From Photobacterium marinum (lineage in GTDB: Bacteria > Pseudomonadota > Gammaproteobacteria > Enterobacterales > Vibrionaceae), in assembly GCF_000331515.1 (NCBI RefSeq), contig NZ_AMZO01000006.1:620001-684000 (forward strand): 64,000 bases of DNA, written 5' to 3'. The notes under the pieces are model-generated. The model was not told where the DNA came from, did not search any database, and saw nothing but the letters and a program-made list of their open reading frames with translations. Position numbers and translations under genes: made by a program. The first letter of the stretch is position 1. Each line of letters begins with the position of its first letter. Positions 53,919 through 62,805 of this stretch are shown piece after piece.

Positions 53919-54497
53919 ATGCGTAAAACAAATCTTATGCTAATTGCAGCGCTTGTGGCTTCACCTCTGGCTTTGGCTGATGATCATAGTTATGACTATG
54001 GTTATTATGAACACGATGGCGATTTAGTTATTGATGGTAGTGGTAACTTGTATGTCGATAAAAATGCAGAGCTAACTAAAAGTAAAACAATTCACAAAGA
54101 TTATGTGGGTAATGAAGATAACGATACCCTAAAACTAGATAATGTTGGTAACTTGTATAAAGTCGATAAAGAAGATAATAGCGAGACAACCTATACGTTG
54201 GACAAAGACTTAGAACTTGAACTTAATAAATACCTTGCTGGATCTAAGCTGTACGGTCACGTAATGGGGACTTCGGTTACCTATGGTGGTGCTTGCTGTG
54301 GCGGCAAAGCTTCACCAACTACTATTACAGTTAATCAAGATAATGAAATGAACCGTGTATTTGGTGATGCATCAGGTATTAATATTAGTGGTCAGAACGT
54401 GGGTAATAACTCACTCGTTCAACAAACAACAAGTACTAATGCATCGCTTGTTGGTGTAGGTGGTGATGCTGTTGGTGGAGTTGGTCCTGGTTATTAA
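53919..54497 (+). CDS. Amyloid-like secreted protein 3 (paralogue of protein 1)
   Basis: A 192-aa exported protein starting MRKTNLMLIAALVASPLALA. I chose ATG 53919 because TGGAG lies seven bases upstream and the signal peptide begins there; the frame opens at 53883. The middle holds KDYVGNEDND and VGNLYKVDKEDN repeats. A GACCGGK double-cysteine segment and the C-terminal DASGINISGQNVGNNSLVQQ follow. Architecture and ends match protein 1, so they arose by duplication and may co-assemble. Confidence 0.7.
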   Translation: MRKTNLMLIAALVASPLALADDHSYDYGYYEHDGDLVIDGSGNLYVDKNAELTKSKTIHKDYVGNEDNDTLKLDNVGNLYKVDKEDNSETTYTLDKDLELELNKYLAGSKLYGHVMGTSVTYGGACCGGKASPTTITVNQDNEMNRVFGDASGINISGQNVGNNSLVQQTTSTNASLVGVGGDAVGGVGPGY

Positions 54498-54503
54498 TCA
54501 GTT

Positions 54504-54535
54504 AATGAAGGGTCTTCGGACCCTTCATTTAATTT
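54504..54535 (+). terminator. Terminator within the Fap-like gene cluster
   Basis: AATGAAGGGTC pairs with GACCCTTCATT around TTCG, followed by a T-rich run. It ends the subunit genes before the peptidase gene, so fewer peptidase than subunit messages are expected. Confidence 0.85.
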
Positions 54536-54615
54536 TAATTTGGAGCACAACTTCACAGTTTCTTTGTTAAACGTTGTTGATAGCTAAAGTCACCCGGCCA
54601 TTGAAGTAGAGCGTT

Positions 54616-55296
54616 ATGAAAATGAAGAAATCCACATTGCTTATTTTCGGCCTAATTGCAAATTGCCAGGTATATGCACTTGATTATTTCCCTAATAGAG
54701 GAGCATATAACGTAGATGTAAAAAGTTATCAGGAGCAACTTTTTGGTGATGTTTTCAGACAGCAGTATGACTTTAGCTGCGGTTCGGCAGCTGTTGCATC
54801 GTTAGTAACATATCATTATGGGGTTGAAACATCAGAAGATAGCGTTTTTAAGTTTATGTTTGAAAACGGCAATAGGGATAAAATTGAGAGGGAAGGCTTT
54901 TCATTGTTGGATATGAAAAATTACCTTACTTCTCAGGGGTTTGATGCTAATGGTTATAATATTCCTCTGGAAAAGTTTAAGCAAATAAGGATTCCTGGCA
55001 TAACAATTGTTAATTTTGATGGGTACATGCATTTTGTTGTAATTAAAGGAATGAACAGTAAGCAGGTGATAATCGGTGACCCATCCAGAGGGACTGTCGT
55101 TATGACGATAGACGATTTTAAAAAGTATTATAAAGGTGCTGTATTGCTGGTTAAAAACCACGCCAAAAAGGGCCGAGATAGCTTTATTACAGCAGAAAAT
55201 TACAATATATATACACCATCGCCAATATCAGATGCGGTGGCGAGAGACTCACTTTCAACGTTTAGTATCACACTGCCGGGTGCAAATGATTACTAG
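54616..55296 (+). CDS. Periplasmic C39-family cysteine peptidase (FapD-like)
   Basis: A 226-aa exported protein (signal 1-21) with a C39 peptidase fold: RQQYDFSCGSAA supplies Gln50 and Cys55, HFVVIKG His139 and IGDPSRGTV Asp155, a complete catalytic set. C39 domains usually cut after GG in ABC exporters of bacteriocins; here the domain stands alone and periplasmic, as in FapD of Pseudomonas fap operons. Two neighbouring exported proteins (53386 and 55305) carry RGG leader-like motifs that could be its substrates. Its stop is nine bases before the next start. Confidence 0.8.
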   Translation: MKMKKSTLLIFGLIANCQVYALDYFPNRGAYNVDVKSYQEQLFGDVFRQQYDFSCGSAAVASLVTYHYGVETSEDSVFKFMFENGNRDKIEREGFSLLDMKNYLTSQGFDANGYNIPLEKFKQIRIPGITIVNFDGYMHFVVIKGMNSKQVIIGDPSRGTVVMTIDDFKKYYKGAVLLVKNHAKKGRDSFITAENYNIYTPSPISDAVARDSLSTFSITLPGANDY

Positions 55297-55304
55297 AGGC
55301 TAGT

Positions 55305-55814
55305 ATGAAAAAATTAACTCGTATTTTTGTCGCATCGATGATGGGAGGAGCCGCAGTTGTGGCAAATGCCTCCATCAGCTATCTAACTCTCGATGAGATG
55401 GGCTTGACAGCATTATCTGATAGTGAAATGTCTACAATGCGAGGAGGATTTGTTTCAGTAAATGACAGTGTCATTAATATAGGCTTATCAATAACAACGG
55501 CTGTTAATGGTGAAACTATTATGTCTACTCACATTGCAGACTTTACTATTAATAACGGAATGCTGGTAAGTTCATCCGGTGATGCAATAGCATATGACCC
55601 GGTTAAATCTATTGCTATAGGTGAACCTGGAACAAATATAAATAATTCGTCCCCCGGTTCTGATAGTGTTGGTTTTATTATTCAGAATACTGCGGATGGA
55701 ACAAAAATTAATACGCAGACAATTATGGATATTGAAGCGGATATTAGTGGTTATAATCAGCAAACTATTTTCAGGAATCGATTAGAAAATTCTATTTTAT
55801 ATAGCGGTTATTGA
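55305..55814 (+). CDS. Exported protein with signal peptide plus double-glycine leader
   Basis: A 169-aa protein. Signal peptide 1-22 (ending ANA), then LTLDEMGLTALSDSEMSTMRGG (27-48). LSDSEMSTMRGG closely matches the classic double-glycine leader rule, so cleavage after Gly48 by the adjacent C39 peptidase is predicted. The mature protein is beta-rich and Asn/Ser-rich (VNDSVINIGLSITTAVNG, NTADGTKINTQTIMDIEADI) and may be a minor fibre or cell-surface component. No named family recognised. Confidence 0.65.
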   Translation: MKKLTRIFVASMMGGAAVVANASISYLTLDEMGLTALSDSEMSTMRGGFVSVNDSVINIGLSITTAVNGETIMSTHIADFTINNGMLVSSSGDAIAYDPVKSIAIGEPGTNINNSSPGSDSVGFIIQNTADGTKINTQTIMDIEADISGYNQQTIFRNRLENSILYSGY

Positions 55815-55846
55815 ATCCGTTGCATAATTTGTCATTATTTAATATG

Positions 55847-55876
55847 AAGGTACAACTTTATAGTTGTACCTTTTTT
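55847..55876 (+). terminator. Terminator after the double-glycine-leader gene
   Basis: AAGGTACAACT pairs with AGTTGTACCTT around TTAT, followed by TTTTTT. Confidence 0.92.
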
Positions 55877-56093
55877 GTTACCTCTGTTCCCTTTCTCATT
55901 AAAAGTTCACCATTTAAACTGTGTTTTTTATTAATAGCAAGTTCATGAATTAAAAGAGCAAATTTCCCTTTCGCTTATAATCTTAAGTCTTTCGAGATTA
56001 TTCTTACATTTGAAACCCTGCAAATCTGAGGTTTATTGCCTATATTTTTTAAGACATCAACAATAATATGCACATTGAAAGAAGGTGACTTCG

Positions 56094-57437
56094 ATGGTGG
56101 CTCAATGTCAAAATAAATCAATAAATGGTCGTTTAGTCGCAATTGGATGCAACTATGAACCTTGGATTGCGCTTCTTGAACAATCTGGTTGGAAAACCCA
56201 CTGCTGCTATGACCTCCGTACGGCTGATTCAATCTTGGAAGAGTTCAGCCCTTGTATCTGCATCGTTGATTTAAGCAATAATGATTTTAGCTTAAATAGC
56301 ATTTCTTTAAGGGCAAATAAAAGCAAACAAGTTAAGTGGATTGCAATCACCAAAAAAGAGCAGTTGAAGACTGATGCTATTTGTCAGTTTATCAATAACT
56401 TTTGTGTTGACTATTTCACCGTTCCGATTCCTGGTAGTCATCTGCTGGACACGGTTGGTCATCAGCTTGGGATGCTGGAAATTGAATCCAGTTCATGGGC
56501 TGAGATTACATCGCAACACGATATGGGGTTATTCGGGGAGTCAAAATCGATTAAACAATTACGGGATATGGTACGTCGCGTAGCGTTGACAGAAGTAAAT
56601 GTTTTTTTGACCGGGGAGAATGGTACTGGTAAAGAGTTGATAGCGAAGTCTATCCATAATTTATCGAAGCGGAAAAACGCCCCTTTTGTGACTGTCAACT
56701 GCAGTTCTTTGACTAAGGATGATAATAAAATTGCTTTTCTTGATCGCAGCAGTACTCAGGAAGACGGCTCTTACTTTAATGGAACGATTTTGTTAGACAA
56801 CGTTGAAGAGCTATCAAAAGAGCTTCAGGATGAATTGCTCTCATATCTTCAGGCTCCGGCCAGTGAAACCCTGGATGATGATTCAGCTTCAGATGTCCGA
56901 ATTATTGCATCAACCAGTACTGATTTGGATGCAGCTGTAGCAAATGGTGAATTTAGTAAGGAACTTTACTATCGGTTAAATGTGTTCCACATTAAAGTAC
57001 CAACTTTGAGGGAACGCGGTTCTGACATCTTCTTATTAGCTGAAACCTTCCTGGCCAAGTTTGCCAAGGAGTACAGCACTATGGCGTCAACATTTTCTGA
57101 AGATTCTAAACAACTTTTGCTGCGCTATAGCTGGCCGGGAAATGTCAGGGAGTTGATTAACCAGGTTAAGCGGGCTGCGTTGTTGGCTGAAGGGAATGAA
57201 GTTAGAGCTGAACATTTTGATTTACCGAGTAAGGCGAATCTGAAGCAGAGCTTACGTAACATCAAGGATGAGGCTGAGAAGGATGTACTGGTCGCCGTTC
57301 TTGAGACGCATCGCGGACAGGTTGCCTCAGCCGCAAAAGATTTGGGGGTATCCCGGGCAACAATGTATCGCTTATTGAATAAGCACAATATCGTACCTGA
57401 TGTGAGGCATTACAATAACGGATATGCCAGAGAGTAA
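56094..57437 (+). CDS. VpsR-like transcriptional regulator (degenerate AAA+ NtrC-type)
   Basis: A 447-aa DNA-binding regulator. A receiver-like N-terminal domain (YEPWIALLEQSGW, CIVDLSNNDFSLNS, ICQFINNFCVDYFT) strongly recalls Vibrio VpsR. The AAA+ domain has Walker A GENGTGKE (174-181) and Walker B-like TILLDNVEE, but no GAFTGA loop, so it cannot drive sigma-54 and probably works with sigma-70 as VpsR does. A Fis-type helix-turn-helix (VASAAKDLGVSRATMYRLLN) ends it. VpsR binds cyclic di-GMP and activates biofilm matrix genes. Its position implies control of the Fap-like operon. ATG 56094 has GAAGGTG upstream. Confidence 0.85.
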   Translation: MVAQCQNKSINGRLVAIGCNYEPWIALLEQSGWKTHCCYDLRTADSILEEFSPCICIVDLSNNDFSLNSISLRANKSKQVKWIAITKKEQLKTDAICQFINNFCVDYFTVPIPGSHLLDTVGHQLGMLEIESSSWAEITSQHDMGLFGESKSIKQLRDMVRRVALTEVNVFLTGENGTGKELIAKSIHNLSKRKNAPFVTVNCSSLTKDDNKIAFLDRSSTQEDGSYFNGTILLDNVEELSKELQDELLSYLQAPASETLDDDSASDVRIIASTSTDLDAAVANGEFSKELYYRLNVFHIKVPTLRERGSDIFLLAETFLAKFAKEYSTMASTFSEDSKQLLLRYSWPGNVRELINQVKRAALLAEGNEVRAEHFDLPSKANLKQSLRNIKDEAEKDVLVAVLETHRGQVASAAKDLGVSRATMYRLLNKHNIVPDVRHYNNGYARE

Positions 57438-57448
57438 GTTCCACAAAA

Positions 57449-57473
57449 AAGCCCGGTTATCCGGGCTTTTTTA
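57449..57473 (+). terminator. Terminator after the VpsR-like gene
   Basis: AAGCCCGG pairs with CCGGGCTT around TTAT, followed by TTTT. Confidence 0.92.
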
Positions 57474-57505
57474 TGATTCGTTTATCCTGACTGTTCAATA
57501 ACGGG

Positions 57506-57637
57506 TTAGTTCAGGATTATCACTTCATCTGACAGTTCATCATCATTGTCAACGCTGAGATAAAGCGTATCTGGCTGCTCAACCATGAGCTCTTCTTCGG
57601 TTGGCGCAACAAATGTGTATTGGTTTAACGCGTCCAT
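57506..57637 (-). CDS. Small acidic peptide (43 aa)
   Basis: A 43-residue frame, MDALNQYTFVAPTEEELMVE continuing to QPDTLYLSVDNDDELSDEV and IILN. GAGG lies about eight bases before the ATG. It is strongly acidic, with no hydrophobic signal. No family recognised. It might be a regulator, an anti-activator or a modified-peptide precursor; none is shown. It is convergent with the VpsR-like gene. Confidence 0.5.
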   Translation of the reverse strand: MDALNQYTFVAPTEEELMVEQPDTLYLSVDNDDELSDEVIILN

Positions 57638-57839
57638 ATTCATCCTCTGTATCAGCTGCACGCAAGGTGCGCTCTTAGCCTTTATCTATAAGCTCAACCC
57701 TACAAAGATTAAATGACAGTTATATGAAATGTAGATCGTGATCGCAGCCTTTGTGCTCCTTTGTATAAAAAATATACGAGGTAACATGTATATAATTAAG
57801 GTCCAACCAGTGGTCAATATTACCCTTAATATAACGTTA

Positions 57840-58865
57840 TCATTGTTTTCTTCGGCTTAGTGGAAGATGAAGAATTAAAGGACAATGGTCAGAGAGTTGA
57901 AACTGTTGGATGAGCTTTTTGGGGTATTGGTACTGAAAAAATTTTCCGCTTTGTCGCATAGCCTGAGCAATTTCTGATGAAGCCAGCGCATGATCAATTA
58001 GAGAGTTGTAGTGACGTATTTGTCGGTCTCCTTTTTTGTTTCGCAGACTGATTGTACAGCCGCCTGTAATCTCTTTGCTTAGCAGGACGCTTGGCTGAGC
58101 AGATGAACGATTCAGAGCAGTCAGCAGCCATTGTTGCTGGCTGTTAAGTCGGTGATTGAAATCACCGATAACGAGGTATTGCTGACTACTTTCTTGCCTT
58201 GTTTTTATCCATTGAGCCAGTACCTCCCCCTGTCTTTTCAATGCATGGCAAGCGCGCCTCTTACCGTGTTTGCGGCTGAAACAGCCAGATTTTAGGTGAA
58301 CATTAAGGATATGCAGTTCTTTGTTTGTGGCTGGATAAAGAACAATATAAGCACCATATCTGAGTTTGCTGAAAAACTGGTTCTTGCTGGTTTTATCGCG
58401 GTACACCAGATTCAGCTTTTTTAAATCTGGTTTGTCGGAAATTTGAAGCGAGGATTTTACAGCAAAGCCGGTAAATTGATTTTGACTGGAAAAGTGTTCC
58501 TCGGGTGATTGGCTTCGATCTGAGATATAGATCCGATAACTGTGTTGCCGAGGAAGTACTGTTTGTATGGCCTTAGTGCTGTTCACTTCCTGAAAAGCAA
58601 GTATGTCTGGTGAAACCTCTTTAATGATTTGTCTAAGTTGCTGTAAGTCTTCATGTGAGCGTGTGACCTTCATTTTACCATTTGCCACACTTAGCCACTG
58701 TAAGTTCCAGCTCATTATGATGAGCGGTTGCTGTGTGATGGTAACTGCTGTATTCGTTTTTCCTGATGCCTTACTTATTGCGGGTATAGCATGACACAGC
58801 ACCAGAAGAATGCTGATTGCCACAAAAAAGTTTGTTGGGAGCTGTAATCGATTTACCAGATACAT
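57840..58865 (-). CDS. Exported EEP-family nuclease/phosphatase
   Basis: A 341-aa protein of the endonuclease/exonuclease/phosphatase superfamily with a signal-like N-terminal hydrophobic segment (FFVAISILLVLCHAIPA). Catalytic motifs: SWNLQWL, FQEV, NVHLKSGC, GDFNHRL, SLIDHAL and SDHCPL. These supply the Asn, Glu, Asp and His residues for metal-dependent phosphoester cleavage. Substrate (DNA, phosphoinositide or sphingolipid type) cannot be told. It is distinct in sequence from the EEP gene split by the mobile element. Confidence 0.88.
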   Translation of the reverse strand: MYLVNRLQLPTNFFVAISILLVLCHAIPAISKASGKTNTAVTITQQPLIIMSWNLQWLSVANGKMKVTRSHEDLQQLRQIIKEVSPDILAFQEVNSTKAIQTVLPRQHSYRIYISDRSQSPEEHFSSQNQFTGFAVKSSLQISDKPDLKKLNLVYRDKTSKNQFFSKLRYGAYIVLYPATNKELHILNVHLKSGCFSRKHGKRRACHALKRQGEVLAQWIKTRQESSQQYLVIGDFNHRLNSQQQWLLTALNRSSAQPSVLLSKEITGGCTISLRNKKGDRQIRHYNSLIDHALASSEIAQAMRQSGKFFQYQYPKKLIQQFQLSDHCPLILHLPLSRRKQ

Positions 58866-59211
58866 TAAGAAAATCGTTAAGTGGAGTGTTGCGGTTACAG
58901 TAGCGTGCCGTTTTATTTCTGGCTTCGGGACATTTGATTATTGCGAGTTGTCTGTTGAATGTTTGAAAAATGCCACAGCTTAATTACACAAAATGTAGTC
59001 AGCAGAGCTACTGATAATATGCGAGTTGTTATTATGCAATTATTGAATAATTAGTTGCACATAAAGCTATTTGAGGCCGTCAGAATTGATTGCACATTTT
59101 TGTTATCAGTTTTTGTTCATTGCGCTGAGTACTGATTGTACCACTGCAAAAAAGCGATGAGATGATTGTTTAATTTGCAAGGAATTTTTTTAAAAAAATC
59201 GGAGCTGAATG
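58866..59211. other. Intergenic region left of the nrdD promoter
   Basis: About 345 AT-rich bases holding the promoter of the divergent EEP gene. Faint similarity to the mobile element segment appears to extend leftward into 59168-59211, but it is too AT-rich to be sure. Confidence 0.35.
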
Positions 59212-59437
59212 CAATTAAATTTGTTGACAAAAAGCCTCAATAAAAAGCTTACATTTGAAATTTGGTGTGAGGTCAAAATCATCGGTTGATCCCTGAACGG
59301 CCTTTGCTAAAAAGTGATCTAGATCAATGTTTCTTTCTGCGTTTTCTCGCCTAATACCCCACATCTTGTATCACCCTACTCACTAAACCCTATATTTAGT
59401 GTTTTTAGTGACAGTGTCATTTTGTTAGGAGCCCCGT
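59212..59437 (+). promoter_or_regulatory. nrdD regulatory region with FNR- and NrdR-type sites
   Basis: GTGATCTAGATCAA (59314-59327) matches the FNR consensus TTGATnnnnATCAA at nine of ten positions. ACCCTATATTTAGTGT (59387-59402) matches the NrdR box acaCwAtATaTwGtgt at 14 of 16, inside a wider palindrome CACTAAA-N7-TTTAGTG. TTGACA (59224) is a possible -35. FNR would activate under anoxia and NrdR repress when nucleotides are plentiful. Most of this region is duplicated in the mobile element. Confidence 0.8.
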
Positions 59438-61558
59438 GTGAAACCAGTTGTGATTAAGCGTGATGGATGCCGGGTACCGTTTGATACCAAGCGTATTAAA
59501 GAGGCGGTACTGGGCGCAGCTGAGTCAGTTGAAGTTATGGATGAAGTATATGCGATGTCTGTAGCCGAAGGTGTACTTTCTCAGTTTGAGTCTGCAGAAG
59601 AAGTTGAAATTCACGCTATTCAGGACACGGTTGAAAACTACCTGATGACGGGGCCGCATAAAGAAGTTGCGCGTGCATATATTGAATATCGCCACGACCG
59701 TGATATCGCACGTGAAAAGAAAAGCCAACTGAATAACGAAATTCGTGGTCTGATTGAGCAAAGTAATGCTTCTTTGCTGAATGAGAACGCAAACAAAGAC
59801 AGTAAGGTGATCCCGACTCAGCGAGATCTGCTGGCCGGTATCGTTGCTAAGCACTATGCTAAGCAGCACCTGTTGCCACGAGACATCGTTAAAGCACACG
59901 AAGACGGTGATATCCACTTCCACGATTTGGATTACTCTCCTTTCTTCCCGATGTTTAACTGTATGCTGATCGACTTGAACGGCATGCTGACACATGGCTT
60001 CAAGATGGGTAATGCTGAGATTGATACGCCTAAGTCAATCTCAACAGCAACAGCAGTCACAGCTCAGATCATTGCTCAGGTAGCCAGCCATATTTACGGT
60101 GGTACGACTATCAACCGTATTGACGAAGTATTGGCACCATACGTTGCAGTTAGCTACAAAAAACATCTTGAAGTAGCAGAAGAGTGGGGCATTGCTGAAC
60201 CTGAAGCTTTTGCTAAGGCTCGTACTGAAAAAGAATGTTTCGATGCATTCCAGTCGCTGGAGTATGAAGTAAATACACTTCACACTGCAAACGGCCAGAC
60301 TCCGTTTGTAACTTTCGGCTTCGGTCTGGGTACATCTTGGGAATCACGTCTTATCCAGCAATCAATTTTGAAGAACCGTATTGCAGGTCTGGGTAAGAAC
60401 CGTAAAACAGCAGTATTCCCTAAACTGGTTTTCGCAATCCGTGATGGTCTGAACCATAAAAACGGCGATCCTAACTACGATATTAAGCAGCTTGCGCTAG
60501 AGTGTGCTTCTAAGCGTATGTACCCGGATATCCTGAACTACGACAAAGTGGTTGAAGTTACAGGTTCGTTCAAAACGCCAATGGGTTGCCGCAGCTTCCT
60601 GGGCGTTTACGAAGAAAATGGTGAGCTGATCCACGAAGGTCGTAACAACCTGGGTGTTGTCAGCCTGAACTTGCCTCGCATTGCAATGAAGGCAAAAGGT
60701 GACGAAGCTCGATTCTTTGAGTTGCTTGATGAGCGTCTGGCTCTGGCACGTCGTGCGCTGGAAACGCGTATCAGCCGTCTTGAGGGTGTGAAAGCCCGTG
60801 TTGCACCGATTCTTTACATGGAAGGTGCATGTGGCGTTCGTCTGAAGCCAGATGACAACGTTTCTGAAATCTTTAAGAACGGTCGTGCTTCTATTTCTCT
60901 GGGTTACATCGGCATTCACGAAACCATCAATGCGCTGTACGGTACAGAGCAACATGTATTCGACAATGAAGAGCTGCGTCAGAAAGCTATTGCGATTGTT
61001 AAGCGCCTGAAAGATGCGACGGAAGCATGGAAGGATGAGACTGGTTACGGTTTCAGCCTTTACAGCACGCCAAGTGAGAACCTATGTAGCCGCTTCTGTG
61101 CGATCGACACCAAAGATTTCGGCTTGGTAGACGGTGTAACCGATAAAGGTTACTACACCAACAGTTTCCACCTGGATGTTGAGAAGAAAGTTAATCCATA
61201 CGACAAGATTGACTTTGAGATGCCATATCCGGACATCGCAAGTGGTGGATTCATTTGTTACGGCGAATATCCGAATATTCAGCACAACCTCGAAGCGCTG
61301 GAGAATGTATGGGATTATAGCTACACCCGTGTACCTTACTACGGTACTAACACTCCGATTGATGAGTGCTACGAATGTGGCTACACCGGTGAATTTGACT
61401 GTACCAGCAAGGGCTTTACCTGTCCTAAGTGTGGCAACCATGATCCAGCTAAGGTTTCCGTAACCCGCCGCGTATGTGGTTACCTGGGGAGTCCTGATGC
61501 CCGTCCGTTTAATTTCGGTAAACAGGAAGAAGTAAAGCGTCGCGTAAAACACATGTAA
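59438..61558 (+). CDS. nrdD: Anaerobic ribonucleoside-triphosphate reductase (class III)
   Basis: A 706-aa glycyl-radical enzyme making deoxynucleotides without oxygen. The N-terminal ATP-cone (MKPVVIKRDGCRVPFDTKRI) is typical. The C-terminus carries two CxxC pairs (CYECGYTGEFDC and CPKCG), a zinc site, and the radical motif RVCGYLG with Gly681, the same number as in E. coli. GTG 59438 is preceded by AGGAG with six-base spacing. NrdG, encoded next, makes the radical. Confidence 0.97.
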   Translation: MKPVVIKRDGCRVPFDTKRIKEAVLGAAESVEVMDEVYAMSVAEGVLSQFESAEEVEIHAIQDTVENYLMTGPHKEVARAYIEYRHDRDIAREKKSQLNNEIRGLIEQSNASLLNENANKDSKVIPTQRDLLAGIVAKHYAKQHLLPRDIVKAHEDGDIHFHDLDYSPFFPMFNCMLIDLNGMLTHGFKMGNAEIDTPKSISTATAVTAQIIAQVASHIYGGTTINRIDEVLAPYVAVSYKKHLEVAEEWGIAEPEAFAKARTEKECFDAFQSLEYEVNTLHTANGQTPFVTFGFGLGTSWESRLIQQSILKNRIAGLGKNRKTAVFPKLVFAIRDGLNHKNGDPNYDIKQLALECASKRMYPDILNYDKVVEVTGSFKTPMGCRSFLGVYEENGELIHEGRNNLGVVSLNLPRIAMKAKGDEARFFELLDERLALARRALETRISRLEGVKARVAPILYMEGACGVRLKPDDNVSEIFKNGRASISLGYIGIHETINALYGTEQHVFDNEELRQKAIAIVKRLKDATEAWKDETGYGFSLYSTPSENLCSRFCAIDTKDFGLVDGVTDKGYYTNSFHLDVEKKVNPYDKIDFEMPYPDIASGGFICYGEYPNIQHNLEALENVWDYSYTRVPYYGTNTPIDECYECGYTGEFDCTSKGFTCPKCGNHDPAKVSVTRRVCGYLGSPDARPFNFGKQEEVKRRVKHM

Positions 61559-61606
61559 TTTGCTGACACTACACTTTTGCGAAAAGTCTCTAACTATTTG
61601 ATTGTT

Positions 61607-61640
61607 TAAGAAGTGCCGGTTACGGCACTTCTTGTTTTTG
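61607..61640 (+). terminator. Terminator between nrdD and nrdG
   Basis: AAGAAGTGCCG pairs with CGGCACTTCTT around GTTA, followed by GTTTTTG. It would lower nrdG relative to nrdD, fitting catalytic amounts of the activase. Confidence 0.85.
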
Positions 61641-61652
61641 TGAGTGGATAAG

Positions 61653-62135
61653 ATGAACTACCATAACTACTATCCGGTTGATATCGTCAATGGTCCGGGC
61701 ACACGTTGCACCTTGTTTGTTTCGGGTTGTGAGCATCAGTGCCGAGGCTGCTATAACCAGAGTACCTGGCGCCTGGATAGTGGTCATCCGTTTACTCAGG
61801 AGATGGAAGATCAGATTATTCGCGATCTGAATGACAATCGAATCAAGCGTCGTGGTCTGTCATTATCCGGTGGTGATCCACTACATCCGGCCAATGTTGC
61901 TGATGTACTTAGATTGGTACAGCGTGTAAGGGAAGAATGCCCGGGTAAAGATATCTGGTTGTGGTCCGGCTATGTGCTGGATGAGCTGACAGAAGCTCAG
62001 CGTAAGGTGATAGAACTGGTTGATGTGATGGTGGATGGTAAGTATGTCCATGAGCAGCGTGATCCGTCATTAGTGTGGCGAGGTAGCGAAAATCAGGTTA
62101 TCCACTATTTCAAATCAGACGATGTTGAATGTTAG
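61653..62135 (+). CDS. nrdG: Anaerobic ribonucleotide reductase activating protein
   Basis: A 160-aa radical-SAM enzyme that installs the glycyl radical in NrdD. The iron-sulfur motif CEHQCRGC (CxxxCxxC) and the SAM-binding SLSGGDPLHP are present. I chose ATG 61653 (MNYHNYYPVDIVNGPGTR), matching the family, over an in-frame GTG at 61644. Confidence 0.96.
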   Translation: MNYHNYYPVDIVNGPGTRCTLFVSGCEHQCRGCYNQSTWRLDSGHPFTQEMEDQIIRDLNDNRIKRRGLSLSGGDPLHPANVADVLRLVQRVREECPGKDIWLWSGYVLDELTEAQRKVIELVDVMVDGKYVHEQRDPSLVWRGSENQVIHYFKSDDVEC

Positions 62136-62337
62136 TGTCATGTGAACAATAAACAGGCATTTATATGAGTTATCCACTGAACCTGTGTATAAGTGTGGGA
62201 AAAGGAAGTGTATGACTTTATTTGCAACCTGTTTTTTCATCGTGATGTTGATTTATTGAGCGCTGAGTCGGTTCTTCTTTAATACTGAAGCCGGTTAAGG
62301 TAAATTTCACCCCTTCATTTTTGTTGTTGGAGGCATC
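62136..62337. other. Short intergenic region
   Basis: About 200 bases between nrdG and the DUF2960 gene; nothing recognised beyond a likely promoter. Confidence 0.3.
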
Positions 62338-62601
62338 ATGTCCCGTACCATTATCTATAGCTATAAGGAACAAGAGAAAGAGTTAGCGTTTTCTTATAGC
62401 CAATATCGTTCAATTCATGAAGCAGTGGCTGCTGCTGAAGGGATTGATATGACTGAGTATCTGAAAATGGAACAGCAGGTTGAAGCCGTTTCTTCTGGCT
62501 CTAAGGCGGTTAGGGATTTTCGTGATAGCCACTTTAGGAAGCTGGGTTTTGGCAAAATTGCCTTAGCCAAAAAAGAACATCGTGGTATCGGTGAGAAATA
62601 A
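62338..62601 (+). CDS. DUF2960 family protein
   Basis: An 87-aa protein typical of Vibrionaceae: IYSYKEQEKELAFSYSQY, IHEAVAAAEGIDMTEYLKME and RKLGFGKI. Function unknown. GGAGG stands four bases before the ATG. Its narrow distribution supports assignment of the window to the Vibrionaceae. Confidence 0.88.
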   Translation: MSRTIIYSYKEQEKELAFSYSQYRSIHEAVAAAEGIDMTEYLKMEQQVEAVSSGSKAVRDFRDSHFRKLGFGKIALAKKEHRGIGEK

Positions 62602-62613
62602 TCGATTTAGTTA

Positions 62614-62638
62614 AAAGGGCTGCTTATCAGCCCTTTTT
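62614..62638 (+). terminator. Terminator after the DUF2960 gene
   Basis: AAAGGGCTG pairs with CAGCCCTTT around CTTAT, followed by TT. Confidence 0.88.
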
Positions 62639-62805
62639 GATTGATGCTCTACAAAGCTGGACTTTGAGATAATTAACCTAAAATTGGTTTAAGCCATCAT
62701 CATTAATCCATTTTTTCTGTGCTGGTTATATTAAGCGATGGCTTTTTGGGTTTGAGACAATAAGCAATCGAGCCCCCGAGCAGGTTTAGCATAAAACCAT
62801 GGAGG

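Noticed and set aside
51256..55814. Curli (csg) assignment for the amyloid-like locus
   Set aside because: No CsgG, CsgE or CsgF likeness is seen, whereas an exported C39 peptidase and a barrel point to a Fap-type layout.
56094..57437. Sigma-54 activator assignment for the regulator after the Fap-like genes
   Set aside because: The AAA+ domain lacks the GAFTGA loop and the Walker B is altered, so a VpsR-type sigma-70 mode fits better.
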